Of a stretch of 64,000 nt of DNA, positions 17,413 through 26,043 are shown one piece after another. A model generated the notes under the pieces. That model saw nothing but the letters and a program-made list of their open reading frames with translations. It did no database searches and was not told the origin of the DNA. How positions within the stretch are numbered: the first letter of the stretch is position 1; every line of letters begins with the position of its first letter. The translations under genes were made by a program, and so were the position numbers. Location: assembly GCF_015670795.1 (NCBI RefSeq), contig NZ_JADPCJ010000007.1:1-64000 (forward strand), in the 5' to 3' direction. This stretch comes from Collinsella aerofaciens. Its GTDB lineage: Bacteria; Actinomycetota; Coriobacteriia; Coriobacteriales; Coriobacteriaceae.

Positions 17413-18696
17413 ATGGCTGAAGAATTTGATTTCCATCCGATGTGGGAGAGCCTCGGCATGAATCTTGCCGACCACGACCTGCTGCTGGGCGCCGTGGGCC
17501 AGATGTACGGCGATATGTTCCTGACGCAGAACAATCGCCCCAAGTCTACGTCCTACCTGGATTTTGTCGCCACCAACATCCACAGCGGCCGTATTAAGGA
17601 GATGCTCGACAAGAAGGAGGCCGGCGAGGCCACCAAGATCGTCGGCTCGTTCTGCGTCTACGTGCCCGAGGAGATCGTACTTGCCTGCGACGGTATCCCC
17701 GTGGGTCTATGCTCTGGTGCCGATTGGGCAACCGATAAGGTTGAGGAGCACCTGCCGCGCAACACCTGTCCGCTTATCAAGAGCTTTGCCGGCTTTAAGC
17801 TGGGCGAGGTCTGCCCCTACATTGAGTCGAGTGACTTGGTGGTGGGCGAGAACACCTGCGATGGCAAGAAGAAGGCCTACGAGTTCTTTGCCACGCAAAA
17901 GAACATGTACGTCATGGATATTCCCAACGTGCACGACGAGTCGACGCTCGTGACCTGGAAGGCCGAGGTCAAGAAGCTCGCCGCCAAGATCGAGGAAGAG
18001 TGTGGCGTCAAGATTACGCCCGAGCGTCTGAAGGCCGCCATCCACGCCGTCAACGAGAAGCGTCGCGCCCTGCAGCGCCTCGCTGCCACGCGCGCTGCCG
18101 ACCCGGCGCCCATCAGCGGTCTCGACAGCCTGCTGACCGTTCAGGCCGCCTTTATGGACGACACGCCGCGTCTGACCGGAGCCATCAACGATATGGCGGC
18201 TGAGTGCGAGCAGCGTGTCGAGGCCGGCGAGGGCGTGGCGTCCAAGGGGACCAAGCGTATCCTGTACACCGGCACGCCCATGGCCGTGCCCAACTGGAAG
18301 CTGTTCAACCTCATCGAGAAGGCCGGCGGCGTTGTGGTGGGCGAGGAGTCCTGCACGGGCTCGCGCTACTACAAGGATCTGGTTGACGAGTCCGGTGAGA
18401 CGGTTGACGAGATGCTCGATGCCATCGCCGAGCGTAACTTCAAGATCAACTGCGCCGTCTTTACGCCCAACGACCAGCGTATGAAGGATATTGTCCAGAT
18501 GGCCAAGGACCTGCATGCCGACGGCATCGTCGACGTGGCCCTGCAGTTCTGCACGCTTTACGAGATGGAGTCGTTTGTCGTTGAGAAGGCCGCCGAGGAA
18601 GCCGGCATTCCGTTTATGCACATCACGACCGACTACGCCGGCGAGGATGCAGGCCAACTGCAAACCAGGATCGAGGCTTTCTTGGAAACCATTTAG
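17413..18696 (+). CDS. Double-cubane cluster / 2-hydroxyacyl-CoA dehydratase-like reductase, first copy
   Basis: A 427-residue member of the HgdB/FldI/YjiM family. These proteins hold a [4Fe-4S] or a double-cubane [8Fe-9S] cluster and receive very low-potential electrons from an ATP-driven activator. Conserved cysteines are Cys81, Cys92, Cys100, Cys119 (in CPLIKS), Cys134 and Cys149 (in CDGKKK), then EESCTGSR and [11 protein letters not shown]. With no separate alpha and beta pair and a CPLIKS...CDGKKK pattern in both copies, it looks more like double-cubane protein than a true dehydratase. Double-cubane enzymes reduce small molecules; the physiological substrate is unknown. The ATG follows GAGAGGGG. 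The first 50 residues are extra relative to the second copy. Confidence 0.8.
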   Translation: MAEEFDFHPMWESLGMNLADHDLLLGAVGQMYGDMFLTQNNRPKSTSYLDFVATNIHSGRIKEMLDKKEAGEATKIVGSFCVYVPEEIVLACDGIPVGLCSGADWATDKVEEHLPRNTCPLIKSFAGFKLGEVCPYIESSDLVVGENTCDGKKKAYEFFATQKNMYVMDIPNVHDESTLVTWKAEVKKLAAKIEEECGVKITPERLKAAIHAVNEKRRALQRLAATRAADPAPISGLDSLLTVQAAFMDDTPRLTGAINDMAAECEQRVEAGEGVASKGTKRILYTGTPMAVPNWKLFNLIEKAGGVVVGEESCTGSRYYKDLVDESGETVDEMLDAIAERNFKINCAVFTPNDQRMKDIVQMAKDLHADGIVDVALQFCTLYEMESFVVEKAAEEAGIPFMHITTDYAGEDAGQLQTRIEAFLETI

Positions 18697-18711
18697 GGGT
18701 ATCCGTTCCGG

Positions 18712-18813
18712 CGGCTTCCCCAGGCACCCGATCTTGCCGTTCAAACCGTCGCTTACGTACCAAAATACGCGGCGTTCCTCTTTCACGGCAACCTCGGGCT
18801 CCTGGGAAAGCCG
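18712..18813. repeat. Intergenic hairpin, CAAACCGTCGCTT family, copy 1
   Basis: Left arm CGGCTTCCCCAGG...CTTGCCGTTC and right arm CACGGCAA...CCTGGGAAAGCCG pair with few gaps. The centre reads CAAACCGTCGCTTACGTA, then TACGCGGCGTTCCTCTTT. A second copy with matching compensatory changes lies at 20009-20117. It fills the gap between the two double-cubane genes. Confidence 0.8.
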
Positions 18814-18850
18814 TTTCCTCGGTTGGTCAAAAGGTTTGTTAAGGAGTTAT

Positions 18851-20014
18851 ATGTCGGAAAATATTGAGCAGCCGTTGCCGCGCACGTTTGAGGAGTTCAA
18901 CGAGCAGCGCAAGGCGGCGTTTATTCGTGTCAAGGATTACAAGCAGGCGGGCAATCGCCTGGTCGGCTTTTTGTGCAGCTATACGCCGCTCGAGATTATC
19001 GATGCCGCGGGGGCCGCAAGTGTCGCTCTGTGCGGTACGTCCGATGAGGTGATTCCTGAGGCCGAGAAGGTGCTGCCGGCAAATCTCTGTCCGCTCATCA
19101 AGTCGACGTACGGCTTTGCCTACTCGCAAAAGTGCCCGTTTACGTACTTTAGCGACATGATCATCGGTGAGACCACCTGCGACGGCAAGAAGAAGATGTA
19201 CGAGCTACTCAACGAGCTCAAGCGCACGCACATTCTGCATCTTCCGCAGGGTCGCGATCGTGCCTACGAGCGTGAGGGCTGGTACGAGGAGTGCCGTCTG
19301 CTTAAGGAGGAGCTCGAGAACTTCTACGGTATTACGATCACCGATGACGACCTGCGCGCCGCTGTCCGTCGTCGTAATCGCCTGCGTGCCGCCCAACTCG
19401 AGATGTTTGCGCTGCAGGCCAACCAGCCGGCGGCCATGAGCGGCGTCGACCTGATGAGCACCATGTTTGCCGGTACGTTCAGCTTTGATATCGAGGCCTA
19501 TACGCAGCAGCTGGAGCAAAAGGTTGTCAAGCTGCGCGAGACCTACGACGCGGGTGAGCGCCCGGTCGCGGCAGACGCCAAGCGCATTCTGATCACCGGC
19601 TGCCCGGTGGGCGGCGTGATCAACAAGATCGGCCGTACTATCGAGTCCAACGGCGGTGTGGTCGTGTGCATGGACGACTGCTCGGGCGAGCGCACGGCGG
19701 CCATGATGATCGACCCGGAGGCTCCCGACATTCTGCGCGCCATCGCCGACCGCTATCTGGATATCAACTGCTCGGTCATGACGCCCAACGACGGTCGTAT
19801 GGAAAACACGCTGGCCATGTGCGAGAAGTATCACGTCGATGGCGTAGTGGAGAGCGTGCTCCAGGCGTGCCACACCTTTAACGTGGAGAGTGCACGCATG
19901 CAGGAGGCCGTCGAGGGTGCGGGCATTCCGTATATGAAGATCGAGACCGACTACAGCAACGGCGACATGGGCCAGATCGAGACTCGCATCGCCGCCTTTA
20001 TCGAAACCCTCTAG
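18851..20014 (+). CDS. Double-cubane cluster / 2-hydroxyacyl-CoA dehydratase-like reductase, second copy
   Basis: A 387-residue paralogue of the preceding protein. Cysteines line up at Cys42, Cys61, Cys80 (CPLIKS), Cys95, Cys110 (TTCDGKKK), then MDDCSGER and [11 protein letters not shown]. It may form a homodimer, or a heterodimer with the first copy, and would be reduced by the ATPase encoded next. The start is ATG at 18851, 4 bases after AAGGAG; the frame is open far upstream inside the first copy but that part has no meaning. The gene lies between two copies of a long hairpin repeat, and the second begins at its stop codon. Confidence 0.8.
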   Translation: MSENIEQPLPRTFEEFNEQRKAAFIRVKDYKQAGNRLVGFLCSYTPLEIIDAAGAASVALCGTSDEVIPEAEKVLPANLCPLIKSTYGFAYSQKCPFTYFSDMIIGETTCDGKKKMYELLNELKRTHILHLPQGRDRAYEREGWYEECRLLKEELENFYGITITDDDLRAAVRRRNRLRAAQLEMFALQANQPAAMSGVDLMSTMFAGTFSFDIEAYTQQLEQKVVKLRETYDAGERPVAADAKRILITGCPVGGVINKIGRTIESNGGVVVCMDDCSGERTAAMMIDPEAPDILRAIADRYLDINCSVMTPNDGRMENTLAMCEKYHVDGVVESVLQACHTFNVESARMQEAVEGAGIPYMKIETDYSNGDMGQIETRIAAFIETL

Positions 20015-20117
20015 CTTCCTCAGGCACCGGATCTTGCTCCTCAAACCGTCGCTTGCGTACCCAAAGTACGCTGCGCTCCTCTTTCGGGGCAATCTCCGGC
20101 ACCTGAGAAACCTAGAG
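20009..20117. repeat. Intergenic hairpin, CAAACCGTCGCTT family, copy 2
   Basis: Arms from CTCTAG (which contains the stop codon of the upstream gene) to CTAGAG pair as CTCAGGCACCGGATCTTGC / GGGGCAATCTCCGGCACCTGAG. The core CAAACCGTCGCTTGCGTA...TACGCTGCGCTCCTCTTT is close to copy 1. Arm bases differ between copies but pairing is kept. Confidence 0.8.
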
Positions 20118-20169
20118 CTAAGGCGCCTGAACGCGCCGCTACCTTTGATGTTTAGATTGGGAGAGAGCC

Positions 20170-20934
20170 ATGATAGGGATCGGGATTGATATCGGGTCTA
20201 CGGCGGCTAAGGCTGCTGTGGTCGACGGGGAGGGTTCGGTGGCGTGGACGTGCGTGCAGCCAACCGGGTTCTCCTCGGTCGATGCTTCCGAGCGGCTGCG
20301 CGAGGCACTGGCAGCGGCCGGCTATGACGTGGCTGCCGACGACGTGCGCGTGATCGCGACCGGCTACGGCCGTGTCGCCGTGCCCTATGCGCATAAAGTC
20401 GTTACCGAGATTACCTGCCACGGTACCGGTGCCGTGCGTCTGTTTGGCGACCATGGCACCGTGGTCGATGTGGGCGGCCAGGACACCAAGGTCATCCAGC
20501 TTAAAGGAGGCCGCGTGGCAAAGTTCGCCATGAACGACAAGTGCGCTGCCGGCACGGGGCGCTTTTTGGAGATCATGGCCGACCGCCTAAGCATTTCCCA
20601 GCAGCAGATGGCCGACCTGGCGTGTTCCGGCGAGCCCACCAAGATCAGCAGCATGTGCACCGTGTTTGCCGAAAGCGAGGTTATCAGCCTGATCGGTCGC
20701 GGTGAGCCGCGCGAGAACATTGCGCGTGGCGTGATCGACAGCGTGGTTTCGCGCGTGGCGACCATGGCCGGGCAGGCCGCGGGCGCCCCGTACTACCTGA
20801 CCGGTGGCCTGTGCGAGAACGCCTTCGTGGTGGAGCGGTTGGGCGAGCTACTGGGGTCGCCGGTCACCACCTCGCCCCAGGCCCGCTTTGCCGGTGCCAT
20901 TGGCGCGGCGATTCGCGCGCAGGCGCTCAATTAA
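20170..20934 (+). CDS. Acyl-CoA dehydratase activase-type ATPase (HgdC/YjiL-like)
   Basis: The 254-residue ATP-driven electron donor for the two double-cubane proteins. It has the ASKHA fold: GIDIGSTAAKAAVV as phosphate 1 loop, VVDVGGQDTKVI as phosphate 2 loop, and YYLTGGLCEN near the end. Homodimers of this family hold one [4Fe-4S] cluster between subunits, through Cys125 (NDKCAAGTGRFLE) and Cys163 (SSMCTVFAESE); both are present. ATP hydrolysis drives electron transfer to the partner. The ATG follows GGGAGAGAG. It is the third gene of the cluster, and selD follows 70 bases later. Confidence 0.88.
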   Translation: MIGIGIDIGSTAAKAAVVDGEGSVAWTCVQPTGFSSVDASERLREALAAAGYDVAADDVRVIATGYGRVAVPYAHKVVTEITCHGTGAVRLFGDHGTVVDVGGQDTKVIQLKGGRVAKFAMNDKCAAGTGRFLEIMADRLSISQQQMADLACSGEPTKISSMCTVFAESEVISLIGRGEPRENIARGVIDSVVSRVATMAGQAAGAPYYLTGGLCENAFVVERLGELLGSPVTTSPQARFAGAIGAAIRAQALN

Positions 20935-20963
20935 TGCATCCGCTGCAGGCTCGCATTCATGCG

Positions 20964-20969
20964 TATACT
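20964..20969 (+). promoter_or_regulatory. Candidate -10 before selD
   Basis: TATACT lies 36 bases before the selD start, but no convincing -35 accompanies it. It could give selD a promoter separate from the double-cubane genes. Confidence 0.25.
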
Positions 20970-21004
20970 GGGAGGAACTGATTGACCAATGAGAGGAGGT
21001 ATCG

Positions 21005-22054
21005 ATGGCTGACGATCAGATTAAGCTCACGTCTATGACTGCCGCGAGCGGTTGAGCCGCTAAGTTGGCTCCTGGAGCCCTCGCCCAGGTCCTGGGCGAC
21101 TTACCCAATGTGCATAACGACAACCTACTCGTGGGGTTCGATACCTCCGACGATGCGAGCGTTTTTCGCGTTGGCGATAACTTGGGCCTCGTGCAGTCCA
21201 TCGACTTCTTCCCGCCGATGGCCGACGATCCCTATCTGTTTGGCCAGATCGCGGCGGCAAACTCGCTGTCGGACATATACGCCATGGGTGGACGACCGAG
21301 CCATGCTATGAACCTGCTGTGCATTCCCAATTGCCTGGGCGTTGAGGTTGCCGGGCAGATTTTGGCGGGTGGCGCCGACAAATGCGTCGAGGCTGGCTGC
21401 ACCATCGCGGGCGGCCACACCATCAACGACGACGAGCCCAAGTACGGCCTGTCTGTGAGCGGCTTTGTGCCACTCGACCACATGCTCGCCAACGGCGGCG
21501 CACGCGTGGGCGATGTCCTGCTGCTGACCAAGGCGATCGGCTCGGGCATCATCACCACGGCCATTAAGGGCGAGCTCATCGAGCAGGACGAGGCCGCAGT
21601 CATGTTCGACTCGATGCGCACCCTCAACGAGGCACCGATTCGTCTGGCCGAGGGACTCGAGCTTCACGGCTGTACCGACATTACGGGCTTTGGCCTGATC
21701 GGGCATGCATGCGAGATGGCCGAGGGCTCGGGCGTGCAAATCGAGCTCGCGTCGGGGGCGGTGCCGCTCTTTGACCAGGTGCTCGACATGGCGCGTCTGG
21801 GCATTATCCCCGCGGGCTCCTACCGCAACCAGGATTTCTTTGGCCCGCGCGTGGCGGCCGACGATGACCTGGAGCCGGGCATGTTGGATGCGCTGTACGA
21901 TCCGCAGACCTCGGGTGGTTTGCTCATCGCGGCGCCTGCTGCCGCTGTGGATGAGCTTGCGCGCCGTCTACATGCCGAGGGGCGCATCGCCGCCGTCGTC
22001 GGTCGCGTGTGCGAGCAGGTGCCAGGCGGTCCTACCGTTCGCGTTGTCCGTTAA
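21005..22054 (+). CDS. selD: Selenide, water dikinase (selenoprotein)
   Basis: SelD makes selenophosphate from selenide and ATP, the selenium donor for selenocysteine. Read through the in-frame TGA at 21053-21055 it has 349 residues. The TGA falls at residue 17, exactly the catalytic Cys/Sec position, with Lys20 after it (SGUAAKLAPG). Later parts are typical: VGFDTSDDASVF, IDFFPPMADDPYLFGQIAAANSLSDIYAMGG (metal and ATP binding) and DITGFGLIGHACEM. The start is ATG 21005, 5 bases after GAGGAGG; starting after the TGA would lose the active site. The next genes concern selenium handling. Confidence 0.95.
21053..21098 (+). promoter_or_regulatory. UGA codon and probable bacterial SECIS of selD
   Basis: Eleven bases after the TGA, GGCTC-CTG-GAGCC (21067-21079) can fold, and GCCCAGG-T-CCTGGGC (21083-21097) follows. 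The first hairpin is at a suitable distance for SelB recruitment; which one is used is inferred. Confidence 0.6.
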
Positions 22055-22111
22055 CGACACGTTTATTGAACTCTGTACCGTTCTAAAACGATTTATTCGA
22101 AAGGAAAAACT

Positions 22112-22738
22112 ATGTCTACCAAAATTGAAGTCAATGCCATGGGCGATGCCTGCCCGCTGCCCGTCGTCAAGACGCTTAAGGCACTCAAGCAGCTTGACGG
22201 CGAGGGTGCCGTGGTGACCTCGGTCGACAACGAGACCGCCGTCAAGAACATCTCCAAGATGGCGCAGGAGAAGGGCTGCACGGCCTCGGTCGAGAAGGTT
22301 TCTGACGCCGAGTGGCACGTGACCGTGGCGACCTCTGGCGCCGTTGCCGCGGCCGATCCCGAGCAGGATGGCGCTGCCTTCTGCGACGCCAGCGCTGGCA
22401 AGGGTAAGCTCGTCATTTCCGTCTACACAGATTGCATGGGCCGTGGCGACGACGAGCTAGGCCACAAGCTCATGAAGGCCTTCATCTTTGCCGTGACGCA
22501 GCAGGAGGAGCTGCCCGCGACCATGCTTTTCTACAACGGCGGCGCCAAGCTCACCGTCGAGGGCTCACCGGTACTCGACGACCTGAAGGGTCTGGCCGAG
22601 CAGGGCGTCGAGATCCTTACCTGTGGCACCTGCCTCGACCACTATGGCATTAGGGACCAGCTTGCAGTAGGCGAGGTCACCAACATGTACGTGATCGTGG
22701 AGAAGATGGAGCAGGCCGTGCGCGTTGTGCGCCCGTAG
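22112..22738 (+). CDS. yedF: Selenium metabolism protein YedF
   Basis: A 208-residue two-domain protein. The first 70 residues are a TusA-like sulfur carrier with the CPxP motif at Cys14 (GDACPLPVVKT). The second half is a DsrE-like domain with VYTDCMGRGDDELG and a C-terminal ILTCGTCLDHYG. YedF proteins are found next to selD in many bacteria and are thought to carry or deliver selenium, but the reaction is not established. GAAAGGA precedes the ATG. It is the second gene of the selenium group. Confidence 0.88.
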   Translation: MSTKIEVNAMGDACPLPVVKTLKALKQLDGEGAVVTSVDNETAVKNISKMAQEKGCTASVEKVSDAEWHVTVATSGAVAAADPEQDGAAFCDASAGKGKLVISVYTDCMGRGDDELGHKLMKAFIFAVTQQEELPATMLFYNGGAKLTVEGSPVLDDLKGLAEQGVEILTCGTCLDHYGIRDQLAVGEVTNMYVIVEKMEQAVRVVRP

Positions 22739-22757
22739 CGTATTGGTTGGAGTTGCC

Positions 22758-23009
22758 ATGAGGGAGAAGCGCCCGGCGCTTGTCATCACGTTTCCCACCA
22801 CGGCGGCCGCCATGGGTTGCGAGTCCCTGTGCGCTGAGCATGGTCTTCCCGGGCGAACGATTCCCGTGCCCGGGGAGGTCGCTGCCGGCTGCGGCCTGGC
22901 GTGGAAGGCGTCGCCTGCCGATGAGGAGCTGCTGCGCGGCGAGCTTGCCGCGGCGGGCGTTCCCACCGAGGGCTATACCGTGATCGATATGTGGGAGGTC
23001 GTGCGATGA
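22758..23009 (+). CDS. DUF3343 protein, first copy
   Basis: An 83-residue protein of the DUF3343 family, which often accompanies selD, yedF and selenium-dependent molybdenum hydroxylases and is suggested to carry selenium or sulfur. It has the family's LVITFPTTAAAMGCESLC and PVPGEVAAGCGLAW blocks, each with a cysteine. The ATG at 22758 sits behind TTGGAGTTGCC, the same leader as the second DUF3343 gene at 50641. Its TGA overlaps the next ATG in ATGA, so the two are translationally coupled. Confidence 0.8.
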   Translation: MREKRPALVITFPTTAAAMGCESLCAEHGLPGRTIPVPGEVAAGCGLAWKASPADEELLRGELAAAGVPTEGYTVIDMWEVVR

Positions 23010-24145
23010 TCTACTTGGATAACGCGGCGACGACCATGCACAAGCCGCAGGCGGTCATCGATGCCGTGACGCAGGCGATGCGCTCGCTCGGCAATGCCGG
23101 GCGCGGCGCCGCGTCGGGTGCGCTCGATGCGGCGCGTACCATCCACGGCTGCCGCGCCAAGCTTGCGCGCTTGCTGGGCTGTCCGCGTGCTGACCATGTT
23201 TGTTTTACGCCCAACTCCACGGCGGCGCTCAACACCGCCATCAACGGGGTGGTGCGCCGCGGCGACCGTGTGGTCACGACGGTGCTCGAGCACAACTCCG
23301 TGCTGCGTCCGCTCAACCGCCTGGCGGCAGAGCAGGGCGTGACCGTTGAGCATGCGGGCTGCGACGCGAACGGCGTGCTCGACTACGACGAGCTCGAGCG
23401 GCTGGTCACGCCGGGCACGCGTGCCGTGGTGGTGACGCACGCCTCCAATGTGACCGGCAACGCGGTCGACATTGCGCGCGTGGCGGCCATGGCCCATGCG
23501 GCCGGCGCGCTTGTGATCGTCGATGCCTCGCAGTCTGCCGGCACGGTGCATATCGATATGCAGGCCATGGGGCTCGACGTTGTGTGCTTTACCGGCCACA
23601 AGGGGCTCATGGGACCCCAGGGCACCGGCGGCCTGGCCGTGGCGGAGGGCGTCGATGTGGCACCCTGGGCCATGGGCGGCACCGGTGTACACAGCTTCGA
23701 TGAGCTGCAGCCGCTTGAGTGGCCCACGCGCCTTGAGGCGGGCACGCTCAACGGCCACGGCATCGCGGGCCTTTCCGCTGGTCTCGACTTTATCGAGGCC
23801 CAGGGTGGGGTCGAGGCGATTGCTGCCCACGAGTGTGCGCTTGCCGAGCGTTTCCTCGCCAGCGTTCGCGAAATACCCGGCATTGCGCTTTACGGTGTGT
23901 TTGACCAGCCCGCGCGCTCGGCGATCGTGTCGCTCAACGTTGGCGATATCGACTCTGCCGAGATCTCGGATGCGCTCATGCAAGGGTGGGGGATTGCGAC
24001 GCGCCCCGGCGCCCATTGCGCTCCGCTCATGCACCGCGCGCTGGGGACCGAGCGCCAGGGCGTCGTCCGCTTCTCATTTGGGTATTTCAACACGACCGAA
24101 GAAGTCGACACGGCTATCGATGCTCTGTGCGATTTAGCCTGCTAA
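23006..24145 (+). CDS. Class V aminotransferase, cysteine desulfurase/selenocysteine lyase-like
   Basis: A 379-residue PLP enzyme of the class V fold. MIYLDNAATTMHKP is the standard N-terminus of cysteine desulfurases, the cofactor lysine is Lys199 in CFTGHKGLMGPQG, and THASNVTG holds the ring-stacking histidine. GAHCAPLMHRALGT carries a cysteine on the mobile loop where NifS-like enzymes hold the persulfide. From its place in the selenium cluster it probably takes selenium or sulfur from cysteine or selenocysteine for SelD, YedF or a molybdoenzyme. That is inference; ordinary Fe-S assembly enzymes are similar. It starts inside ATGA shared with the DUF3343 gene. Confidence 0.85.
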   Translation: MIYLDNAATTMHKPQAVIDAVTQAMRSLGNAGRGAASGALDAARTIHGCRAKLARLLGCPRADHVCFTPNSTAALNTAINGVVRRGDRVVTTVLEHNSVLRPLNRLAAEQGVTVEHAGCDANGVLDYDELERLVTPGTRAVVVTHASNVTGNAVDIARVAAMAHAAGALVIVDASQSAGTVHIDMQAMGLDVVCFTGHKGLMGPQGTGGLAVAEGVDVAPWAMGGTGVHSFDELQPLEWPTRLEAGTLNGHGIAGLSAGLDFIEAQGGVEAIAAHECALAERFLASVREIPGIALYGVFDQPARSAIVSLNVGDIDSAEISDALMQGWGIATRPGAHCAPLMHRALGTERQGVVRFSFGYFNTTEEVDTAIDALCDLAC

Positions 24146-24170
24146 AGCTGCTAGAGCGTATATACTTGCG

Positions 24171-24202
24171 GAACGGGTGTTTTTGCCCGTCCCATTTTTT
24201 TG
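24171..24202 (+). terminator. Possible terminator of the selenium gene cluster
   Basis: GAACGGGT / GCCCGTCCC form a short stem around five Ts and are followed by ATTTTTTTG, 25-60 bases after the aminotransferase stop. Confidence 0.5.
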
Positions 24203-24224
24203 TTTCAACCCGAAAGGTGGACCC

Positions 24225-25583
24225 ATGGCCTCATCCGCCTCGCGTGGTCTGCGCTCCGACCATGTCGTTACCGTCGGCATCGCCCTGTTCTCGATGCTCT
24301 TTGGCGCCGGCAACCTTATCATTCCGCCGCTGCTGGCGCTGCAAGCAGGTTCAGCCACGCCGGTCGCCATGCTCGGCTTTCTCATCGCCGCCATCGGCCT
24401 GCCCGTCATGGGCTTTATCGCCGTGGCGCTTGCCGGAACGGCGCGCGAGCTTGCCGGCCGCGTGCACCCCAAGTTCGGTGAGTTCTTTGTTGCGGCGGTG
24501 TATCTGGCCATCGGCCCGTGCCTGGCCATTCCGCGTACGAGCTCCACGGCCTTCGAGATGCTGGTGCCGCTGCTGCCCGAGGGCGTTTCGCTTGGCACGG
24601 CTCGTCTGGTGTTTGCCGTTGGCTTCTTTGTCGTCGCGTTTGCTCTCACGCTGCGCCCGGGTGTCATCACGCGCGTGCTCGGCCGCATTTCGGGCCCCGC
24701 GCTCATTGCGCTCATCGTGTTGGTCGTGGGTGCCGCCGTGGTCTCGCCACTGGGACCGGCTGCCGCGCCTCAGGCTCCCTACGATGCAGGCGCCGCCGTG
24801 CAGGGCTTTTTGACTGGCTATCAGACCATGGACCTGCTCGCGTCGCTCGCCTTCGGCATCATCATCGCCGAGACCATCCACGAGTTGGGCGTTACCGACG
24901 ATAGGCGCGTGGCCTTCGAGATCTCGCGTTCGGGTGTGATCGCCGGCGTGCTCATGGCCATCATCTACTGCGGCCTGGCGCTTGCCGGAATGCAACTCGG
25001 CACGGTTATGCCCGATGCCACCAACGGCGCTGCCATCCTCGCTCGTTCGGCCTCCATGCATTTTGGGCTTGCTGGCACGGTCGTGGTCTTCGCGATCTTT
25101 TTCCTCGCCTGCATGAACGTGTGCGTCGGTCTTATTAGCTGCTGCTCGCGCTATTTCTGTGAGACGTACGTAGTTGAAGGGGGAGCGGAGGCTTCCGAGG
25201 GGGCCATGCGCCGCCCCTTCGCGATCCTTGCCTTTGTGTTCGCGGCGTTTTCGTGCGTGCTCTCCAACGTGGGCCTCGATGTGATCCTTATGTTCTCGGT
25301 GCCCATGCTTAACGCCTTGTATCCCGTCGCCATCGTGCTGGTTCTCATGGGTTTGGTACACGGCTTTTGCGACGCTCATCCGCAGGTGTGGGTCTGGGTT
25401 GGCGGTGTGGTTGCCGTGCAGAGCGTGATCACCTCGGTCCGCGATGCGTTCTTTGGGGGCACGTGGCTGCCGTTTGATGCGCTGCCGTTGGCGGATATCG
25501 GTGCCGCGTGGGCGCCGGTTGCCGTGGTGGCATTTGCGATCGGCCTGCTCCATAGTCGTTTTGTCGCACATTCGAGGAGCTAG
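24225..25583 (+). CDS. brnQ: Branched-chain amino acid carrier (LIVCS family)
   Basis: A 452-residue transporter of the branched-chain amino acid:cation symporter family, which takes up leucine, isoleucine and valine with Na+ or H+. About 12 hydrophobic helices are visible. The first reads GIALFSMLFGAGNLIIPPLL, the family hallmark, and AIGPCLAIPRTSSTAFEM is the next conserved segment. The ATG at 24225 follows GAAAGGTGG. It stands alone between the selenium genes and two tRNA genes. Confidence 0.9.
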   Translation: MASSASRGLRSDHVVTVGIALFSMLFGAGNLIIPPLLALQAGSATPVAMLGFLIAAIGLPVMGFIAVALAGTARELAGRVHPKFGEFFVAAVYLAIGPCLAIPRTSSTAFEMLVPLLPEGVSLGTARLVFAVGFFVVAFALTLRPGVITRVLGRISGPALIALIVLVVGAAVVSPLGPAAAPQAPYDAGAAVQGFLTGYQTMDLLASLAFGIIIAETIHELGVTDDRRVAFEISRSGVIAGVLMAIIYCGLALAGMQLGTVMPDATNGAAILARSASMHFGLAGTVVVFAIFFLACMNVCVGLISCCSRYFCETYVVEGGAEASEGAMRRPFAILAFVFAAFSCVLSNVGLDVILMFSVPMLNALYPVAIVLVLMGLVHGFCDAHPQVWVWVGGVVAVQSVITSVRDAFFGGTWLPFDALPLADIGAAWAPVAVVAFAIGLLHSRFVAHSRS

Positions 25584-25594
25584 GGTTTCTGCGC

Positions 25595-25623
25595 TTGCAC
25601 AGGCGGGGAGTCTCCCCTATAAT
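25595..25623 (+). promoter_or_regulatory. Promoter of the tRNA-Pro/tRNA-Gly unit
   Basis: TTGCAC (25595-25600) and TATAAT (25618-25623) are 17 bases apart, close to consensus, and about 50 bases before tRNA-Pro. Confidence 0.8.
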
Positions 25624-25674
25624 TTCCTTCGCTTTGGGACACGCAAGGTTTAGACCTTAGCTGCTCAACACCTT

Positions 25675-25751
25675 CGGGACGTGGCGCAGTTTGGTAGCGC
25701 GCCTGCTTTGGGAGCAGGATGTCGCAGGTTCAAATCCTGTCGTCCCGACCA
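25675..25751 (+). tRNA. tRNA-Pro (anticodon TGG)
   Basis: A full cloverleaf with acceptor CGGGACG / CGTCCCG and encoded CCA. The anticodon loop in CCTGCTTTGGGAGCAGG reads TGG, and GGTTCAAATCC is the T loop. It is 77 bases including ACCA. Confidence 0.95.
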
Positions 25752-25757
25752 TATCTT

Positions 25758-25831
25758 GCGGGCGTAGTTCAATGGTAGAACCCCAGCCTTCCAAGCTGAT
25801 GACGCGGGTTCGATTCCCGTCGCCCGCTCCA
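25758..25831 (+). tRNA. tRNA-Gly (anticodon TCC)
   Basis: Acceptor GCGGGCG / CGCCCGC, T loop GGTTCGATTCC, encoded CCA. The anticodon arm CCAGCCTTCCAAGCTG gives TCC. It is 6 bases after tRNA-Pro, so they are one transcript. Confidence 0.95.
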
Positions 25832-25843
25832 TAGGATATCTTT

Positions 25844-25880
25844 AACGGCTCTGGCTCCTTTTGGTGCCAGAGCCGTTTTC
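25844..25880 (+). terminator. Terminator of the tRNA unit
   Basis: AACGGCTCTGGC pairs with GCCAGAGCCGTT around TCCTTTTGGT, followed by TTTTC. Confidence 0.9.
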
Positions 25881-25911
25881 ATATACATGCCGGGGACCCC
25901 ACATCCCCTCC

Positions 25912-25982
25912 TAAGTTGCGGTGAAATAGTTCCTGGATTAGCCGCAAAAGCTGTTATCCAGGAACTATTTCACCGCAACTTA
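25912..25982. repeat. Long palindrome, TAAGTTGCGGTGAAATA type, copy 2
   Basis: Arms TAAGTTGCGGTGAAATAG...TTCCTGGAT and ATCCAGGAA...CTATTTCACCGCAACTTA are perfect complements of about 27 bases with a 17-base loop. The outer part equals copy 1 at 8806; the inner part matches copy 3 at 27224 instead. Confidence 0.88.
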
Positions 25983-26043
25983 TTGAGGCCGAGCGGGTTG
26001 GGTCGATGATGGGTTCTGTTGCCGAGAAGATGAGGGCAGCCGG

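Noticed and set aside
21005..21055. selD as a pseudogene with an early stop
   Set aside because: The TGA is at the catalytic Cys/Sec position 17, the frame is intact afterwards, and selA, selB and selC are in the window.
22725..22757. Upstream extension of the first DUF3343 gene
   Set aside because: The extra codons lie within the end of yedF and have no ribosome site, while the ATG at 22758 has one and matches the family start.
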